A stretch of 64,000 bases of DNA from Lepidurus packardi (GCA_023053545.1 JAKZAN010000004.1:5084001-5148000); one strand, 5' to 3'; positions 12,301 to 25,702 are shown, counted from the stretch's first letter. The notes: a model not told the origin generated them from the sequence alone. Numbers and translations: made by a program.

Positions 12301-15300
12301 TTGGCTTGAGAAAGCTTTTGACTTGGGAAGACAACGTGGTCGAAAAGGCCAACGAGCGTTTTCAATAAACCATGCCGGCTTTCTATAGCTCTAAGGCAAT
12401 ATTAGGCATAGCAAACAATCAAGAATCTGCCCAGAACCACCTGAAAACGCAGGTAAAACAGAGAAGCCTCAGAAAGGAAAACAGGTTGTACCAAACATCT
12501 CGGAGGTCACTGGCATGGTTACTCCAGACTATTTATCAGGAGCTGCATCAACAAAATTTCAAAATTCCGTGCGAATCATGTTAGAGAAACGTGACCGGAG
12601 CGTTTTTCGTTGGAGCAGCGTTGCAAATCTCTAAGATTACGCTAAAAGTCACCCTGAAGTCGTGCCCAACTAACTAGCGAAACATTTTTAAAAGTGCGCT
12701 TCAATACAATGTTTCTCACATGATTTACGTACTACTAATCTTCAAAATTTCTTAAATATTTCCCTTATTTGTGGGTACTTTTCCTAAGCTGTATTTATAT
12801 TTGAAATTGCGATGATATACGAAATTGTGATGATTATAGTACATTAGCTTGTATGTTTATACCATAATATAAAGGTTTTCACGAAGAAAAGCGGTTTATA
12901 CAGAGAAAATGAGCCTAGCAAGCCATATATGAAGACTACAATTTTCAACTGACAAGTACGCATGATATTTCATTGCGTAATGCTACGTCTCAATAAAGTA
13001 ACAAAATGCATCTTGTGCATGAAAATCCCCAAACGGTTTTGTTAAAAATTCTTTCGCTTATCTGTAAGTCTTATCCCGCGGCTCTCGTGTTTTCAACGTT
13101 TCTCCCCTTCATTCAAATTTGTTATTCCCGGAAAAGGGAAAGGAACCGGCCGGAAATAGTTGAGTGAAAAGTCCTTCATATACCTGCGCATTAGCGGTTA
13201 CGAGAATCAAACCCCGCAGGTCCTGTTTGGCAACTGACGGGGATTTTCTAGCCAAATACCTGTTACGCTTGTACCCATAACACGTAAAAAGAGGCAAATC
13301 GGCCGAACGAAGGTCCCTTCCTATTTTCAAAATTTGAAAAATTGCAAGGTAAAGCTTTCCCCTAGAACCCCAGAACTTTCTGCTCGTTATATCCACCTAA
13401 AAAAGTAGTCCCGGTTGCTTGCATACTACCTACTTGTAATACAGCAAGCAGGTATTGTTGCCTTTTTTGCCGTTGTGGTCACTTACCTTTGAGACGTTTC
13501 AGGGCCAAGGGACCAGCAGACAGCAACGTAGACATGGCGAAAACCCGGTTGTTGTGAACACGTATTCGCTTGCACAGCGTAAACTCACTTCGTCGTCTCA
13601 CGTATACAAATTACGCTACCGTAACTCGCACTTCGGATTGCACTTGACACCCCACAGCGTTTCCAACGGAGTCTTATTCAGCGTTATGGGAACCGAGTAG
13701 CGAGCCCTACATGAGATAGACCACAACAGAAGTTTAAATGAAAGCGAAGTGTTTTGAAAAGCACAAGATGCTTGTTACCTATGGGAACTTGGGAAGGTAG
13801 CTTTCCTTACAAAGCTTGCTCGGTCACGAGGTTTGAGGTTTTAAGATGCGAAGCGACGACGGTCCAACCAGCACTACAAAACCCGGACTCATTAGACAGC
13901 CCGCGAGGCTTTAGCATGCCTCTCAGGCTTGCCAGGAAAATAAGCGTTAGCATGGGAATAGAAGCACCTTTTTGAAGTAGCTCCAAATCAGAAGAAAACT
14001 TGGCATCCTCCCTCCCATCTTTGATATTATACATCTTTGCACTGCACAATTCTATAGTTGTCAGTGTTTGCTGCAAGTTTTTATAATTCATTTTAAACCT
14101 TCACCAAAGTTTCTTATTAATCACTACATTGACCACTTAAGGTGCAGATAATAACGACATACAATACATTGACGTCAATGCAAATTAAGTAACAGCTGCG
14201 AATTAAGTAATTCTATACGAATTAAGTAACCTTTAGCATACATTTCCTGTTATGTACTTCAATGTTAGCATCCAATTTTTTTTATTGCTCATAGAAATCT
14301 TTTTCCTACTACACCTTCGTTCAAAACTATCTTCCGAGGTCGAAAAAATGCAACCTGATTTTTTGGTTGCGCCGTAAATAGATCCCCCGTCAACCAAATG
14401 TGTATTTCTTGGCAAGGTCCTTCCAAAACCGAACGATTGCGTACGCGCGTGCTGACGTAGTCAAAACTCCCCGTCTGTTGCCAAATATTCCGCTATTAAT
14501 GACACGACTTGGCTAAAAACCCACGTTACTTTTTTAGAAAAATTCCACACTACCAATTTTCTGTATTGTAAAGGCACTATCCCAGACGAATAAAACTGCT
14601 AAGAATACACTTTTGCGAGCAAACAACTGAGAACAGTAAAACACTAGCGAAATTGAGTACGGTGTGTATTAATAATAATATAACCCTGTCCTCTGATGGC
14701 CAAGCGATAGGATTTGGACAAACGCAAATTAAAACTTATATACACCAAAAGTAAAACCTTTCCCGTTGATAAAGTGAACGCAAAAAGAATCCAGCAAATT
14801 GTTTTGGTTTTGGGTTTTTCCTCCCCTCCTGGAAAATCAACTTAAAAATTGTAAAGAAAAAGGGAAACTTCAAAACTCGAGAATCTTCTTAATATTCCCT
14901 CCTCCCTTCCCCTTCAGCCTTCAATTATTATTCACTACGTTTTACGTTCTGTGTTTGCCGTATCTTGGTAAATTTTCAAACGTATCAGGCGATCACTCTT
15001 CAAAATAAATTAAAATCTCCTTAGTACAAAACTTTGTACAAAAAATCTTTTCACACGTCCTAGGTGATTTCTAATGATTTAAGTCAGTCTTTTTGTCCGA
15101 AACACCCCACTCAAACCCTGCGCTCCTATTCAGAAAATATCACATTCCATTCCCGTACCTTATCCTAGTATTTCTCAACACAATCTTGTTTTTTTTTGTT
15201 TCTGACCAACATATTTCGAGACTAGATCCCCAGCGCTGTGACGTCACCGACCGTGTGTGTTCGTGTGTGTGTAAACCTTCCTCACAAAAACCCTTAAAGA

Positions 15301-15386
15301 CTACATAATCTTTTCATAACCCACCGAAAAAAAACTTATCTTATATTTGTAGCTTTCTGAAGATTGTTGCATTCTTTCTGTTTGGC
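9314..15386. other. Long intergenic stretch
   Basis: About 6 kb between the ACSL start and the MTMR stop. Open frames reach only about 95 codons and none shows a recognisable domain or a consistent splice chain. The ACSL promoter and a 5' non-coding exon should lie in the first few hundred bases. I see no RNA gene or clear repeat array. Confidence 0.55.
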
Positions 15387-18300
15387 TCAATGTGACACAG
15401 CCGCAACTCTCCGCTTGTTTTGCAGTTTCCGGTCTGAGGATTGAATACATTTGCACTGGTTGGGATACGAAATCGTCACCTGGAGAGGGACGGGGTCTGG
15501 TGGGCGGCTCACCTGACTGTCCAATGGAGCCGAAGTGTCCGCTGACAGCGTTAACCCCAAGTTGGGCATCCAGTCTAGACTTTCTTGTTCTCCTGCCAAA
15601 GATTCATAACAAGACATGCAGACTCGGACTGGATGGAAGAGTTGCTCGGCGGGTACAGGAACTTCATTCTGGGTACATTCCCCGCAAAACACTTTGCCGC
15701 AATTTCTAGCCAAATTCGAAACGCAAAACCAAAAAGGATGAGAAACTACAGATCTAAAAGGCAAAAAAAGCATCACACCATTACCTACAATGATGCCGCC
15801 TACGACCAATCCAAAAGGGCGTGCCACAACCCATACACAAAGGTGCCGCATGGTCAGGCACCCATAAGGTAGGTCGTCCCCCAATATCTTCTTCCTCTTC
15901 ACCTCGCATCGTTTCGCGATCCACAGCTTCCCATGAAGATGGAATTGATGAAGGACCATCCATGAACGAAAGAGGTGGATTTGGACTCAAATTCGAGCTT
16001 CGAGGTCGATCCGGTGAGCTCATGTGGGCGTTACCCTACAGGGAAACAATAAAAAGAGGATGACAAATACTTTCCTTTTCCAACGAAGTGATCAGGTCTA
16101 ATTTTTGTAAACACAAATGAGAGAACGAAGCACGAAAAATCGTTTGGCTTACCGGATAATTCGGACTTTGTCCCGAACACGTGTGGCAGATTTGTTGACA
16201 CAGAGCTAAGCGTGTACGTTGCAAATCGCGTCGTAATGCTTCAACTTCCATCTAAGTAATACACAAGAAGAAACTTCAGTTATTTGATAAACAACTAGAA
16301 CGAATCTGACCGGAAAGACGTCACTATTTAAGGCTCCCGTATAACTTAGCTTATTGATGCATAACAGTTAAAGAGGGCATTCATGTTTGTTATTGTTTTG
16401 TCCAACAGGTTCTCCGGTTAAAAACCGTGGTCAAAACGACCAAGATTTCTCGAAAACTGCTTCGTCAGATTTGAAAGCAATCTTAAACAGAAATTTCCTT
16501 TTGCTAGTAGTTAGCGCACAATCAAAGAACAGATTTGTACGCGCATTTATCACAGTTGAACACTTATTTTGCATATTGCTAATTTACTTTCAAGATTACC
16601 ATCAAAGAATTGTTTCTATGTTCTGGTTTTCTCGAAAATTTGTTCCAAAATTACTCATGCTAACCACCTATATATATTTAATATTTAATAAGGCGTAGGC
16701 TTATGCCTATTGCCTTTCTTTCGATACCTACAATCTGGATTTCGATGATCACCATAACATCATGTGTGGGTTTGTGTTCCACTCTTAACTTGGGTAAGCA
16801 AACCAAGTGTAAGGAAACCTGTTTGAAACGACTAGGGTTGATGGGTGCGAGATAAAAATAACGTAAAAGGGTTTGTGAAGCTAACCACATATTCTAAGTT
16901 AAGGTATACGGGAGTCTTAACGAAATGAAAATAAGTACAAAAAACAAAAGGCGAAGAACAATCAAATGGTTGAACCAGTAACAAGTATGGAGACTTTAGT
17001 TATCCACAATGTATAACGTCTCGCGGAAATCTGGAAGGAAATATAAAAAGAATCTAGGTTTACCTCCTTCGTGTAAAGTAATTGTCTTAGTCGGGTCTGG
17101 ACCGGATCTTGGCGTAAGGGTAAGCCATCTCCATCGCCTCCCAAATGATCCGTCTGTTCCCTGGAACTGCCTGGGGTGTAGCAATCATCTCGCCGTCCTT
17201 CCAAAAGACGTAAGCTAGACGTACAAACACCGCAGTTGGCACCTCCTCCTATTCCGGTTTCTCTGCTTGGCGGTCCTACGTCGACCACATCGTCAAAGAC
17301 AGGACAGGGTAGCTGGTCGAATTCTTCTCCGTTAAACCCCGCTTGTGACGTCACGACTTGCAGCTCGGTTAACCCAGCTGTGGCCGGGAAATCGTCCGTT
17401 ATGGTATCAGTGGAGTTCTCCAAAGTCGGCTGACGGCTTAACTGCTGAACCAAATTTTCCACGCTTGCACTAGGACGTTGTAAAATCAAGAAAAATGGAT
17501 CAATATTGTTATTCTCTTGTTTCTTTTTCTATTTTATTTCCTTAACTATTCCTATTACCTGGTTTTCATACTATGCTGAAGATGTGAAGGATCAATAGGA
17601 AAAGTGGCACTATCATTGTTACTCCCCCAAGGAATCTGCCTCTTCAATCCCAGAGGCGGCTCCTGGGGTGTATTATAACCAGAACTATGGCTACTGCCTG
17701 CTAAAAAGAATAAAAATTAAAGATTCACAAAGTTAAAAATAAAATAATTTTTTTTCTTATGTTATTTTTATATTTTTTAATTTAAAATATAAAAAATTTA
17801 CAAAATTTAAAAACTAAAAGTATAAAAAATATAAAAATTAATTAAAAAAAATTTAACTAGAAAAAAATTATAATTAAATCAAATTTTTTTAATAGATTCC
17901 TTACCTGGGCTAGCCTGCACCGCGCTTTTGCCGTCAAATTCATCCAAAGTATTAACCCGGTCTTTGTACCGGTTGTCGAAGTACATATTGCCATTAGGCT
18001 CTACACTACCAGCTACACTAACCACCGAATCTTGGCTACTTTCATCACAGAGGTACACAGCACCCCATACTACTAGATCACGCACTTGATATGATGGACA
18101 CAAATACTAAAAAGGAAAGTAAACAAACACAAAAGGATTTATCAGTCTTGATCTCACACCGGAAATATGAGGTTCGAAAGTTGGGAAAACAGCCCATTAA
18201 GTAAATAAACAAAAGGTGCTTACTTCTCCGGGATGTGCAAAGAGGTAATTCCTAAAGTCGCTTTCACGAGCCCAGAGGAACTTCCAGACCGAATGCGACC

Positions 18301-21300
18301 TTGCTGACACGCGGTGCAAATGCCTTTCTTGGCTACTATTGCACAAAAACGTGCCAAACAGGTTGGAATATGTGTGCTGGGCTAGTTTAACCTACAATAG
18401 CGGTTAAAGAAAAAAAATAATAAATCCTTTACCCTTGCCAAAATGTTGTAAAACCTTACAAGGAATGCCTGAGTGAACTCAAACGCAGTAGGAAACTGGC
18501 ACAGTAATTGGTGCACGCAATCTAGGAACTGCAGGAAAACAGGACATCTCTCGTTCAAGTCTTCGGTGCCACACCATAATCCACAACGATCTGCAAACTT
18601 GTGTCCAAATTCCAACCATTCACGCTCACACAATACTTGAAATCCCTTGAAGGAAAAAAAGGAAAAAACAAAACAAAACTTCTATGATGAATCACTCACA
18701 GCAAGAGAGTTCACATCGTAGCACACGTTTAATCGACAACTCTTGGAAGGTCCAGTAAGTATTTTTTTAATTATTTACTTAAAAAAAAGCCTCACTTGTA
18801 TGGTTCGATAGAAAGGATCCAGCATCAGCTGGGCTAATGCAACAATCTGAGGCGTACGATCCCAACCATCAGAGCAATGAACCAGCACAGGTCTGGCTTC
18901 ACGTTCCAAAGCGATGGCTGTGAAACTGGCAGCTTTCAATAGCCCACCTACGTGTTGTAACCATTTACTGGCCTCTAATTGACTCAACCAACTAAAAAAT
19001 AATTATTTTTGAGAATTATATTTAGCAAGTTTTGCCTACAAAAACAATATACTTGGACTGATCAGCTAATGTGTTATTGCAACAAAGCGTTCTCAATGCT
19101 TGGAAAGATTTCCTTATGGCATGGATATTCGCCAAGTTCATAAACTCGATATCGCAACGTGGGTAATACTGAAGAAACTCGAAACCTCCGCCACGTGCAC
19201 GATTGGCTACAGCTGTGGCATAGGATCTCGCATCCACAATCAACAGTTTCTACATAAAAACACGTCAATAAAATCCTTTTAGCGCCAGATCATATTTGTA
19301 TAAAAATAAAAATAACATATACTAATTACAAAATAAGTATAAAATACGTATATAAATAAATAAAAAATAAATACATAAATACTTTGGTTTCGCCGCGAAA
19401 ACAGCTCGAATCCTCCGACAGGTCCTTTAAGGAGGATGTATCTGCTCCCACATTGTTGCTGGCGTCTGATAAGGAACTGGAACTACTCATGGGCCTCAAA
19501 TTATCGTCACACGTCCCCGACCTAGAGTCGCTTCGTCCGAAGTCTGGACTGTTTCTCCCGCCATTGACGGGATTGGACAAGGGCGTATCGTAAATGCTCA
19601 CGGATGCATTATTTGTGCCTTGGTCACAGGCGCAAGCGTCCAAGATTGCTCGCAGCAGATCTTCATCATCCGATGACCGCCATCCTAACCAACCTACCTC
19701 TGGTTGTGAAGAGCGGGCCAAAACGGCTCCATTACGGCGATGCCTGTACACCACCCCAGAAAAACATTAACATTTCCAAGGAAAAAGAAAACTCGTTACC
19801 TCCATACTACAGCTGGTATGCGCCGAGCTGACCGAAAAGTGGCGACTGCTTCTAAGGCTTCATCCGAGATACAGGCAGGAACCAAGAGATATTGGGGATA
19901 CGTAGGACTCAGTTTATACTCTACATTAGCGAGACTGATTCGCCAGGCACCACTTGTATCATAGCCTTGTCTTAAAACCTTTCAAAAGATAATAAATAAA
20001 TAAAAGAAATGAGAATAATACAAATAAAAGAAATAAATTTTTAAAAATGAGAATATTTTGATTAATTAATGAGTTTTGAATAGTGCTACTGTGTTTATAC
20101 CTCGGATCGAAAAAGGGCTTGTCCAGATATAGTTTCTTGGTCGTTATTGTTGAGGGTTTTCCACCAGACGTTGCTTGTTGCGACTGACGTAGTAGGGTGG
20201 GCATGATCGTCCCTTGACCAGGCGTGAAAAGCTAAAGCGAATACTTCTTCCACCCGTCGAGGTATTGAAACAAGTGCTAGGAAGCGTTTGGCCCAATCCT
20301 GCGAAGCTTCACCCGAAGCAAAGACACACCTGAAAAAGTAAACGAAAAAGCAAATCAAAATTCATCCTTTGTGCTTCCTCTTCCCTATCCCGAACTATCA
20401 CTATCCTGCACTATGGCAAAAAAGCATCAAGCTACAGGATGTCAGGCCCCCGCCTACTATAGTAATCTTTCAGTAATCTGCCTATATTAAATAAAGATTT
20501 TAATTACTATTTTTTTCCAGCAAGTGCTTCACGGGAGCCCTTGGGAATGTTTCCTCTTGTTTACTTATTTCATTGAAACCTGAACCCTGTCCGCTTCTTT
20601 TTTTAGATTCATGTGTACCCTTATAGCTTTTATCTTGCATAAAGTGATTTACAAACGATTTAAGTTCACGAAGACATACACAACCACAGTATATATTGTA
20701 TACCCAACAGTGAAATATCTCACTCTTTTGCAAGAGTCGTTCTTCGAAACCATAGCCGCGTTCGTTTTGACGAAAGTGTAAGTCGACTTAAAGGTCTACC
20801 AAAAACTTGCCCTTATAAACAGTCGGGGATGGGTAAACTTCGGGCTTACAAACGTTTTATTTAGCTAGTCGACCTAGACTCTGAAAGTCGACTATTAGTT
20901 TTGGTCTCAAGTCAGGCCAAATCTATAACGAGTACTCATGTGCCCAGACTTAAAACCCCGGCCTGGTTTATTTATTTCGAAGTTTAGACTAAAACAAACG
21001 CTTATAAGCGAAAGTCAGGGAAGTTTGGCTAGTCTAAGTTTAAGTCGAACGTACAAAACGAAAGCGGTTAATAATTTGCTTTTGAAATCTATACTCGAAA
21101 AACGAACAATTGGTATATTGTTTATATTGAACAAGCACCGCCCCATGGGTGGAGCAAACTATACCCATGTAAACTTGTGCTTATAACCGTCCGTTTTGGG
21201 TTCAAAACTTTCCGAGTCGACTTCCGTAAACTTTGAAAGTTTATACTAAACGAACGCTTGTAAGCGTAAGTCAAGGAGGTTTGGCTAGTCTCTAAGTTTA

Positions 21301-21871
21301 AGTCGAGCATACAAAACGAAGACGGCTTACATCTGAAAAGAACCGAGAAAGTAAGGACTTACCTAATCGAGCGAGCATCTTTGCAGGTTATGTGCACGTA
21401 AAATATATCTCGGCATTCGACAGTATCCAACAAGCCTAAGGGCACATTTACAACCAAGCTAGCGTGATTAGCGCCTTCAGAGTCTCTGCGAATCATGAGC
21501 CGGTAGTTTGTGATAACTAGGACTCCCTCGACGGTCCGCCCTTGATATAGTACATATTCGGCTGGTAAGAGTGGTAAAGAAATTATGCCGAGTCCATCTT
21601 CACACCAAGCTGACTTCTTGGGAAACAGTTCAGAAGCTTTGACCATACACACGTCTTCCACCGAGCTAGATGATCCTAGGCTGAACTTGGGCGACTCCGG
21701 GCTCAAAGCAAGATTCAACGGCGATATTGAGGGCATTGAGTTTGGTACGGCCACCGAAGGTGTAGGTAGTGGCCGACTACCGTTTCTGCCGGTATTCACA
21801 GGATTTTGATTTGGTGCATTAGCTTGTAACGATGCCAACTCCAGATCGACCACCGATTCCATCCTGGCCAT
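15387..21871 (-). CDS. MTMR3/4: Myotubularin-related phosphatase with FYVE finger (MTMR3/MTMR4 type)
   Basis: Dephosphorylates PI3P and PI(3,5)P2 on endosomal and autophagic membranes. Fourteen exons in coding order: 21871-21363, 20329-20101, 19978-19800, 19743-19383, 19249-19053, 18991-18796, 18645-18433, 18391-18224, 18106-17905, 17700-17559, 17469-17064, 16251-16153, 16035-15785, 15705-15387. All phases match, giving 1,156 aa, near the 1,150-1,200 of MTMR3/4. The order is a PH-GRAM domain (first two exons), the myotubularin phosphatase with intact catalytic loop HCSDGWDRT (Cys about 531), a long Ser-rich linker, a short helical segment, then a C-terminal FYVE finger with WVPD, RRRHHCR and RVC motifs (about 1025-1090). 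The catalytic Cys and Arg are present, so this is an active-type member rather than a pseudophosphatase. The ATG is 1 base inside an acceptor, implying a 5' non-coding exon. Confidence 0.94.
17701..17904. other. Extremely AT-rich MTMR intron
   Basis: This intron consists almost only of A and T words (AAAAATTTAAAA types) from about 17705 to 17895. It has no coding content. It is a normal GT-AG intron in the MTMR model, and the strong bias is unlike the flanking exons. Confidence 0.6.
20982..21326. repeat. Direct repeat pair inside first MTMR coding intron
   Basis: Two ~86-base copies, 20982-21067 and 21240-21326, share the order GTTTA-ACTAAA, AACGCTT-TAAGCG, AAGTCA, GTTTGGCTAGTCT and ACAAAACGAA, with roughly one change in ten. 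They lie 258 bp apart in the intron 20330-21362. I do not recognise the repeat family. Confidence 0.6.
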
Positions 21872-23333
21872 TCTACAAATACAATAAAAACTAAAGAAAA
21901 TGAACTTGGACGAGTTTTTTTTTTAAATTATCCTGTAATACTATCTTTCCCAATGAATCAATGGGAAAAGAAGACAAAATAATGACCCCTAAAGAGATTT
22001 TGCCTTTCAAAGCTCTATGACTGATTTATAGAATTCTATGACTAATTTACAGCTGCATAGAAATTGTATCTCTTTACACGAGTAGGTCAAGAATGAATGG
22101 GAAAGGATTGAAATGAAATACTATAGTGAGAAACTGGAAGCGTTTAGCAGCCATTGGGCATTTTCTCTCAATTAACTTGAATGCAAAGAATGACTTTCCA
22201 CGCTATTGTCAAGTGCTTGGAGGCTACACTGCGACCAACAGATTTCCACTGCATGTGTAGAGCCAGGCATTTACCTGCAGTACTTGGAGAAAAGATACGG
22301 CAACCTTGCTTGATTATACCGAAGATAATTTGGCATGTATCAGGTGATTCCAAGTAGAACTACGCGAAAGGGCCAAACAGATTAAGTGTTAAGATATCAG
22401 GTCTTGGAATCAGAAGTAGAAAATGTCTGACTGGATTAGGGGTGTCTCAAAGATTACCTATAGTACTACGATATTTCATAGTATAGCAACAAAAGCAACA
22501 CTGCGTCGATAAGAATGTTAAAGGGTAATTTCATACACGCAGAACGATGAATAAATGAGAGGCTCGACGGGCGTTCCATGTCCATCATTTCAAAATTGTG
22601 CAGTAAATAAATATTACCTGTAGCAGCTAGAAAGATGTGGCATAGATATAAGCACAGTCAAGGCAAATTTACCAAACAAGACTATAGTTTACTCATTAAC
22701 TGTTTGTGTCGTGTCACGCTTCTCTGCAAAGCACGAAACGTCAGATATGTCCCCCTGTCTGACTGACCCACATAGAGGCTGGCAAAACTTGGTCACTTTG
22801 GCGAAATCTATAAAGTTGTTGGGCTAACTAAGAAAGTTGATGAATTTACCCTGGGTGTAGTGCTTAATCCCCGCAAATTGACCGTGGCTAAAACGGTTTT
22901 GGCGCGCACATTCCTGAAAAAATCGACGTTGACATTGACTACTCCACACTTCCGAGAAAACACGACTGTCAACATGGCGGTTAGCTATCAAATATCGTAT
23001 GCCTGGTCGAAATATCGATATGGAATCATAATGCGCCAATATGAATTCAAGGTCTCAAAGCTTTTAGATTCAAATTATTACGCAGTTTACAAAAGTAGAA
23101 AATCGTACAATAATTAAGCATATTAGCACCATCGTGATTCCACTCACAAATGTTAAAAAACCGACACCATAAAGCTCTTGGGAATTACAGAATTTGGTCA
23201 CTTGGCGGAAGAGGATAATTTAAAAACGGAAAAAGTGGATTAAAAAAGAATGAGTTTAATAGGTCTTAAAAAGAATGATTTTACTACTGAGTTTACACAT
23301 TTAAGTCTTGTTACACAGTAAACAAAATTGGGT
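21872..23333. other. Intergenic stretch
   Basis: The stretch lies between the MTMR 5' end and the MTFR-like stop. It should hold the MTMR promoter and its non-coding first exon. No frame longer than about 85 codons and no conserved protein motif was seen. A TATCGATA-type word occurs near 23013. Confidence 0.5.
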
Positions 23334-24786
23334 CTAGAAACTGTCATTCGACGTAGGGGAGTTGGTAGGCGAAGCCGATTTCCAGGCTACCATTCGTTTT
23401 TGCAACGCACGAGTCATGAGCGGCGTCAAACCTTCGCTGCCACTATAGTCGTGGTGGAAAATGTCTGCTGGCCAAGTCTTGAGAGGTGTCCCACCCGGGC
23501 TACGGACAATGTCTAGCTTTTTAAGGGGATTCAAGGTTGTTGCTGATTCGCCACTTTTGTTTTTACCGTTTGAAGGTGAGATAAAACAAAACAAAAATAA
23601 AGAAATTACGTGAACATACAATTCAAAATTGAAATATATAATGCAAACGTTACTTTGAAGGCATCAATGGAATCCTTTCGCTGGTTGCTTTCTTTAGTTT
23701 CACAGATTTCAGTGCCTCCAAGGTAACTCGTGGCGTCGCACTGTAGGCGTCGGTGAGCTTTGATAAATTGTGAAAAAATTTAACATTTTCGCTATTTAGA
23801 TGATTACAATGCGTATGTTACCGGTTTTGTTAGCGGCGTTCGACGAAGTTTGATTCTTCGTAAATCGTCTTGACTAATACAGGGCCGCAGTGAATTTACG
23901 TTTTCCTTTAACTTGCGTTTTATGGGTTTCGGCGTTAAATTGCTCAAAAATGTTCGGGGGTTATTTGCAAAATCAGGCATTGGAGGAGGAGGAGGGGGAG
24001 GTGGTGGGGGTGGTAGTAAACTGTGAAAAGGTGGTGGGGGAGGAATTGCAAGATGCGTGCTAAGAGCTGAGTTTTTTCCCCATTGTTCCATTAACTCTTG
24101 GAGTTTGATTAGCTCTTCTTGGTGAGCTTCAACTTTGGCCTCCAGACGACACAATCGCGAATCCTCATTTCTGTCCTTCTTGCTAAATGGTTTATTAGGT
24201 AAACGTACGCCAGCAAAAGCGCTCGAAACGACGACCAGACCCTTTAATAAAAAAGATTAGTCAAACTTGAATTTTTCTTTATACAAAACATTACGTGAAA
24301 ACATAAAGTGGCCAGTAAATCTAGTCCTCTGTTCAAGGCGATTCGAGAGGGATAGATGGGCTTGGGTTTCGTGCTTGATAAACTCGAATTTGTTTCTTTG
24401 GCAGTAGCTTCCAGACCGTAGGAGTATGGATCTCGTTTTTGCATCGAAGAATAACTTTCAGTGGTGGTTTCGGTGATATGGTGGTATTCAACGAATTGTA
24501 GGTTGGGGCAACTTGTTGATTTACAATTTTCATGATCTTTCGGTTCAGATTCGTTAGCTTTACTGCTGTTGGGAAGTAGAACAGCGGTTAATTTGACTTG
24601 CTGGACATCTATTTCGGGTTGAGCACAAGCTACCGAGTTAACATTTGTCACGGAAGGGAGTTTGAGTGATTTGGGAGACAAATACTGCACAGCCTTGGTT
24701 TTCAAACGGGTTAACATCCTCTGCATGAGGCTTTTCTTTAGAGCCATTCTTTTACTTTTCATTGACGATTTCTTGTTGTTACGCAT
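23334..24786 (-). CDS. Probable mitochondrial fission regulator family protein (MTFR1/1L/2-like)
   Basis: Four exons in coding order: 24786-24295, 24241-23822, 23757-23654, 23553-23334. Phases agree and the product is 411 aa. The layout is a basic N-terminus, a Ser/Thr-rich segment, a short coiled coil (LCRLEAKVEAHQEELIKLQ, about 185-205), a proline tract of about twelve prolines, then basic helices and the motif VRSPGGTPLK followed by a short helical tail. This coiled-coil / polyproline / RSPGG order is what MTFR-family proteins show. Those proteins act at mitochondria in fission and respiration. Support is architecture and short motifs, not a continuous match, so another polyproline protein is possible. 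Two TATCGATA boxes lie upstream at 24912 and 24935. Confidence 0.5.
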
Positions 24787-24911
24787 TTCAAGGAGTGTAT
24801 ATAGTTTAATATATATTTCACAATTCTACTATCCGAATAAAAACCAGAATATTTACACGTTATTTTTCAAATAAAACCAACGGGGCGCGGCTTATCGGTT
24901 TCGGTTGCCTG

Positions 24912-24942
24912 TATCGATAATGACGAGCTGGACATATCGATA
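24912..24942. promoter_or_regulatory. Paired TATCGATA boxes
   Basis: Two perfect copies of the palindrome TATCGATA sit at 24912-24919 and 24935-24942. They lie in the 190-bp gap between the HPS4-like stop and the MTFR-like start. This octamer is the DREF-type core promoter element known from insects. A promoter role here is inferred from position only. Confidence 0.4.
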
Positions 24943-24978
24943 TGTATTATACCAAGGATTTATCACCCACCCGCCTTG

Positions 24979-25702
24979 TTACATCTTTTTCGGAGGGGAG
25001 GTGCCCAATGTCTCCATATGAAGCTGGAAAAATGCAGCAAGCTGGAATACCATTTTGTCTCGCTGACGACCCATCTTCTCATAAAGACTTTCAAGGCCCC
25101 CGTACTCTATCGTGATTAAATTGACTAGGTAATCTTTATGAGCGACGGCTAGCTTGTAGCTGTCCAAATCTAAATGCCCAACGCCCTTGAAAAGGGAAAA
25201 AAGCATTACTATAGCTATGCAAGGCAGAGCTTATTACTAATTAAGATCAAATTGCCGAAAATACACACCATGAGAAACCTGCCTTCGAGATAAATGGCAA
25301 AACAACCGTTCTTCATTTGTAAAACTTCAGCTGCAGAAAAAGTATTGGCCAAAAACTGGGTCATACCCAAGAGTTGACCAAGGAAATTGACGTGATCCTC
25401 TGACGTAACCCGCGGATAATGGTACAGAATAGCTTGTCTCATATCGTTCTCTTCGTGTTTGCATAAGTTTTTGTCCAAAACAAAAACTTTGACGCTCTCT
25501 CTAGAATCGTTCAGTTTTTTACAGTAATTCACATTTATTTCAATTGATTACAGTACCTCTGAATTTTCTTCAATAATTCCTCGTTCTTCCCAATTGCATT
25601 TGCCACAGCCAGTGTTTTCGACTTTGTTACTGACGTATCAATCCTAGAATGCACTGCATCCGTTGTCGTTCGCGTATTTCTTTGTGGTGAATTTGAAGCC
25701 AT
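24979..25702 (-). CDS. HPS4/CCZ1-type longin domain protein, short form
   Basis: Three exons in coding order: 25702-25557, 25500-25269, 25185-24979, giving 194 aa. After a Ser/Thr-rich N-terminus the body (about residues 50-185) reads like the first longin domain of HPS4. It has a VFVLDKNL-type strand, an ILYHYPR motif, then LGQLLGMTQFL and CFAIYLEGRFLMGVG. HPS4 pairs with HPS1 in BLOC-3, the Rab32/38 exchange factor for lysosome-related organelles. HPS4 and CCZ1 are normally 480-700 aa with three longin domains. Here the frame stops after the first, and only 190 bp remain before the next gene. An upstream in-frame ATG at 25771 would add 23 residues. It may be a genuine single-domain protein, a truncated paralogue, or a gene with exons I failed to see. 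Confidence 0.55.

Noticed and set aside
20403-20417. 15-base match (TCCTGCACTATGGCA) to the left end of the large transposon
   Set aside because: A match of this length between two places is expected by chance in 64 kb, and the flanking bases do not continue the similarity.
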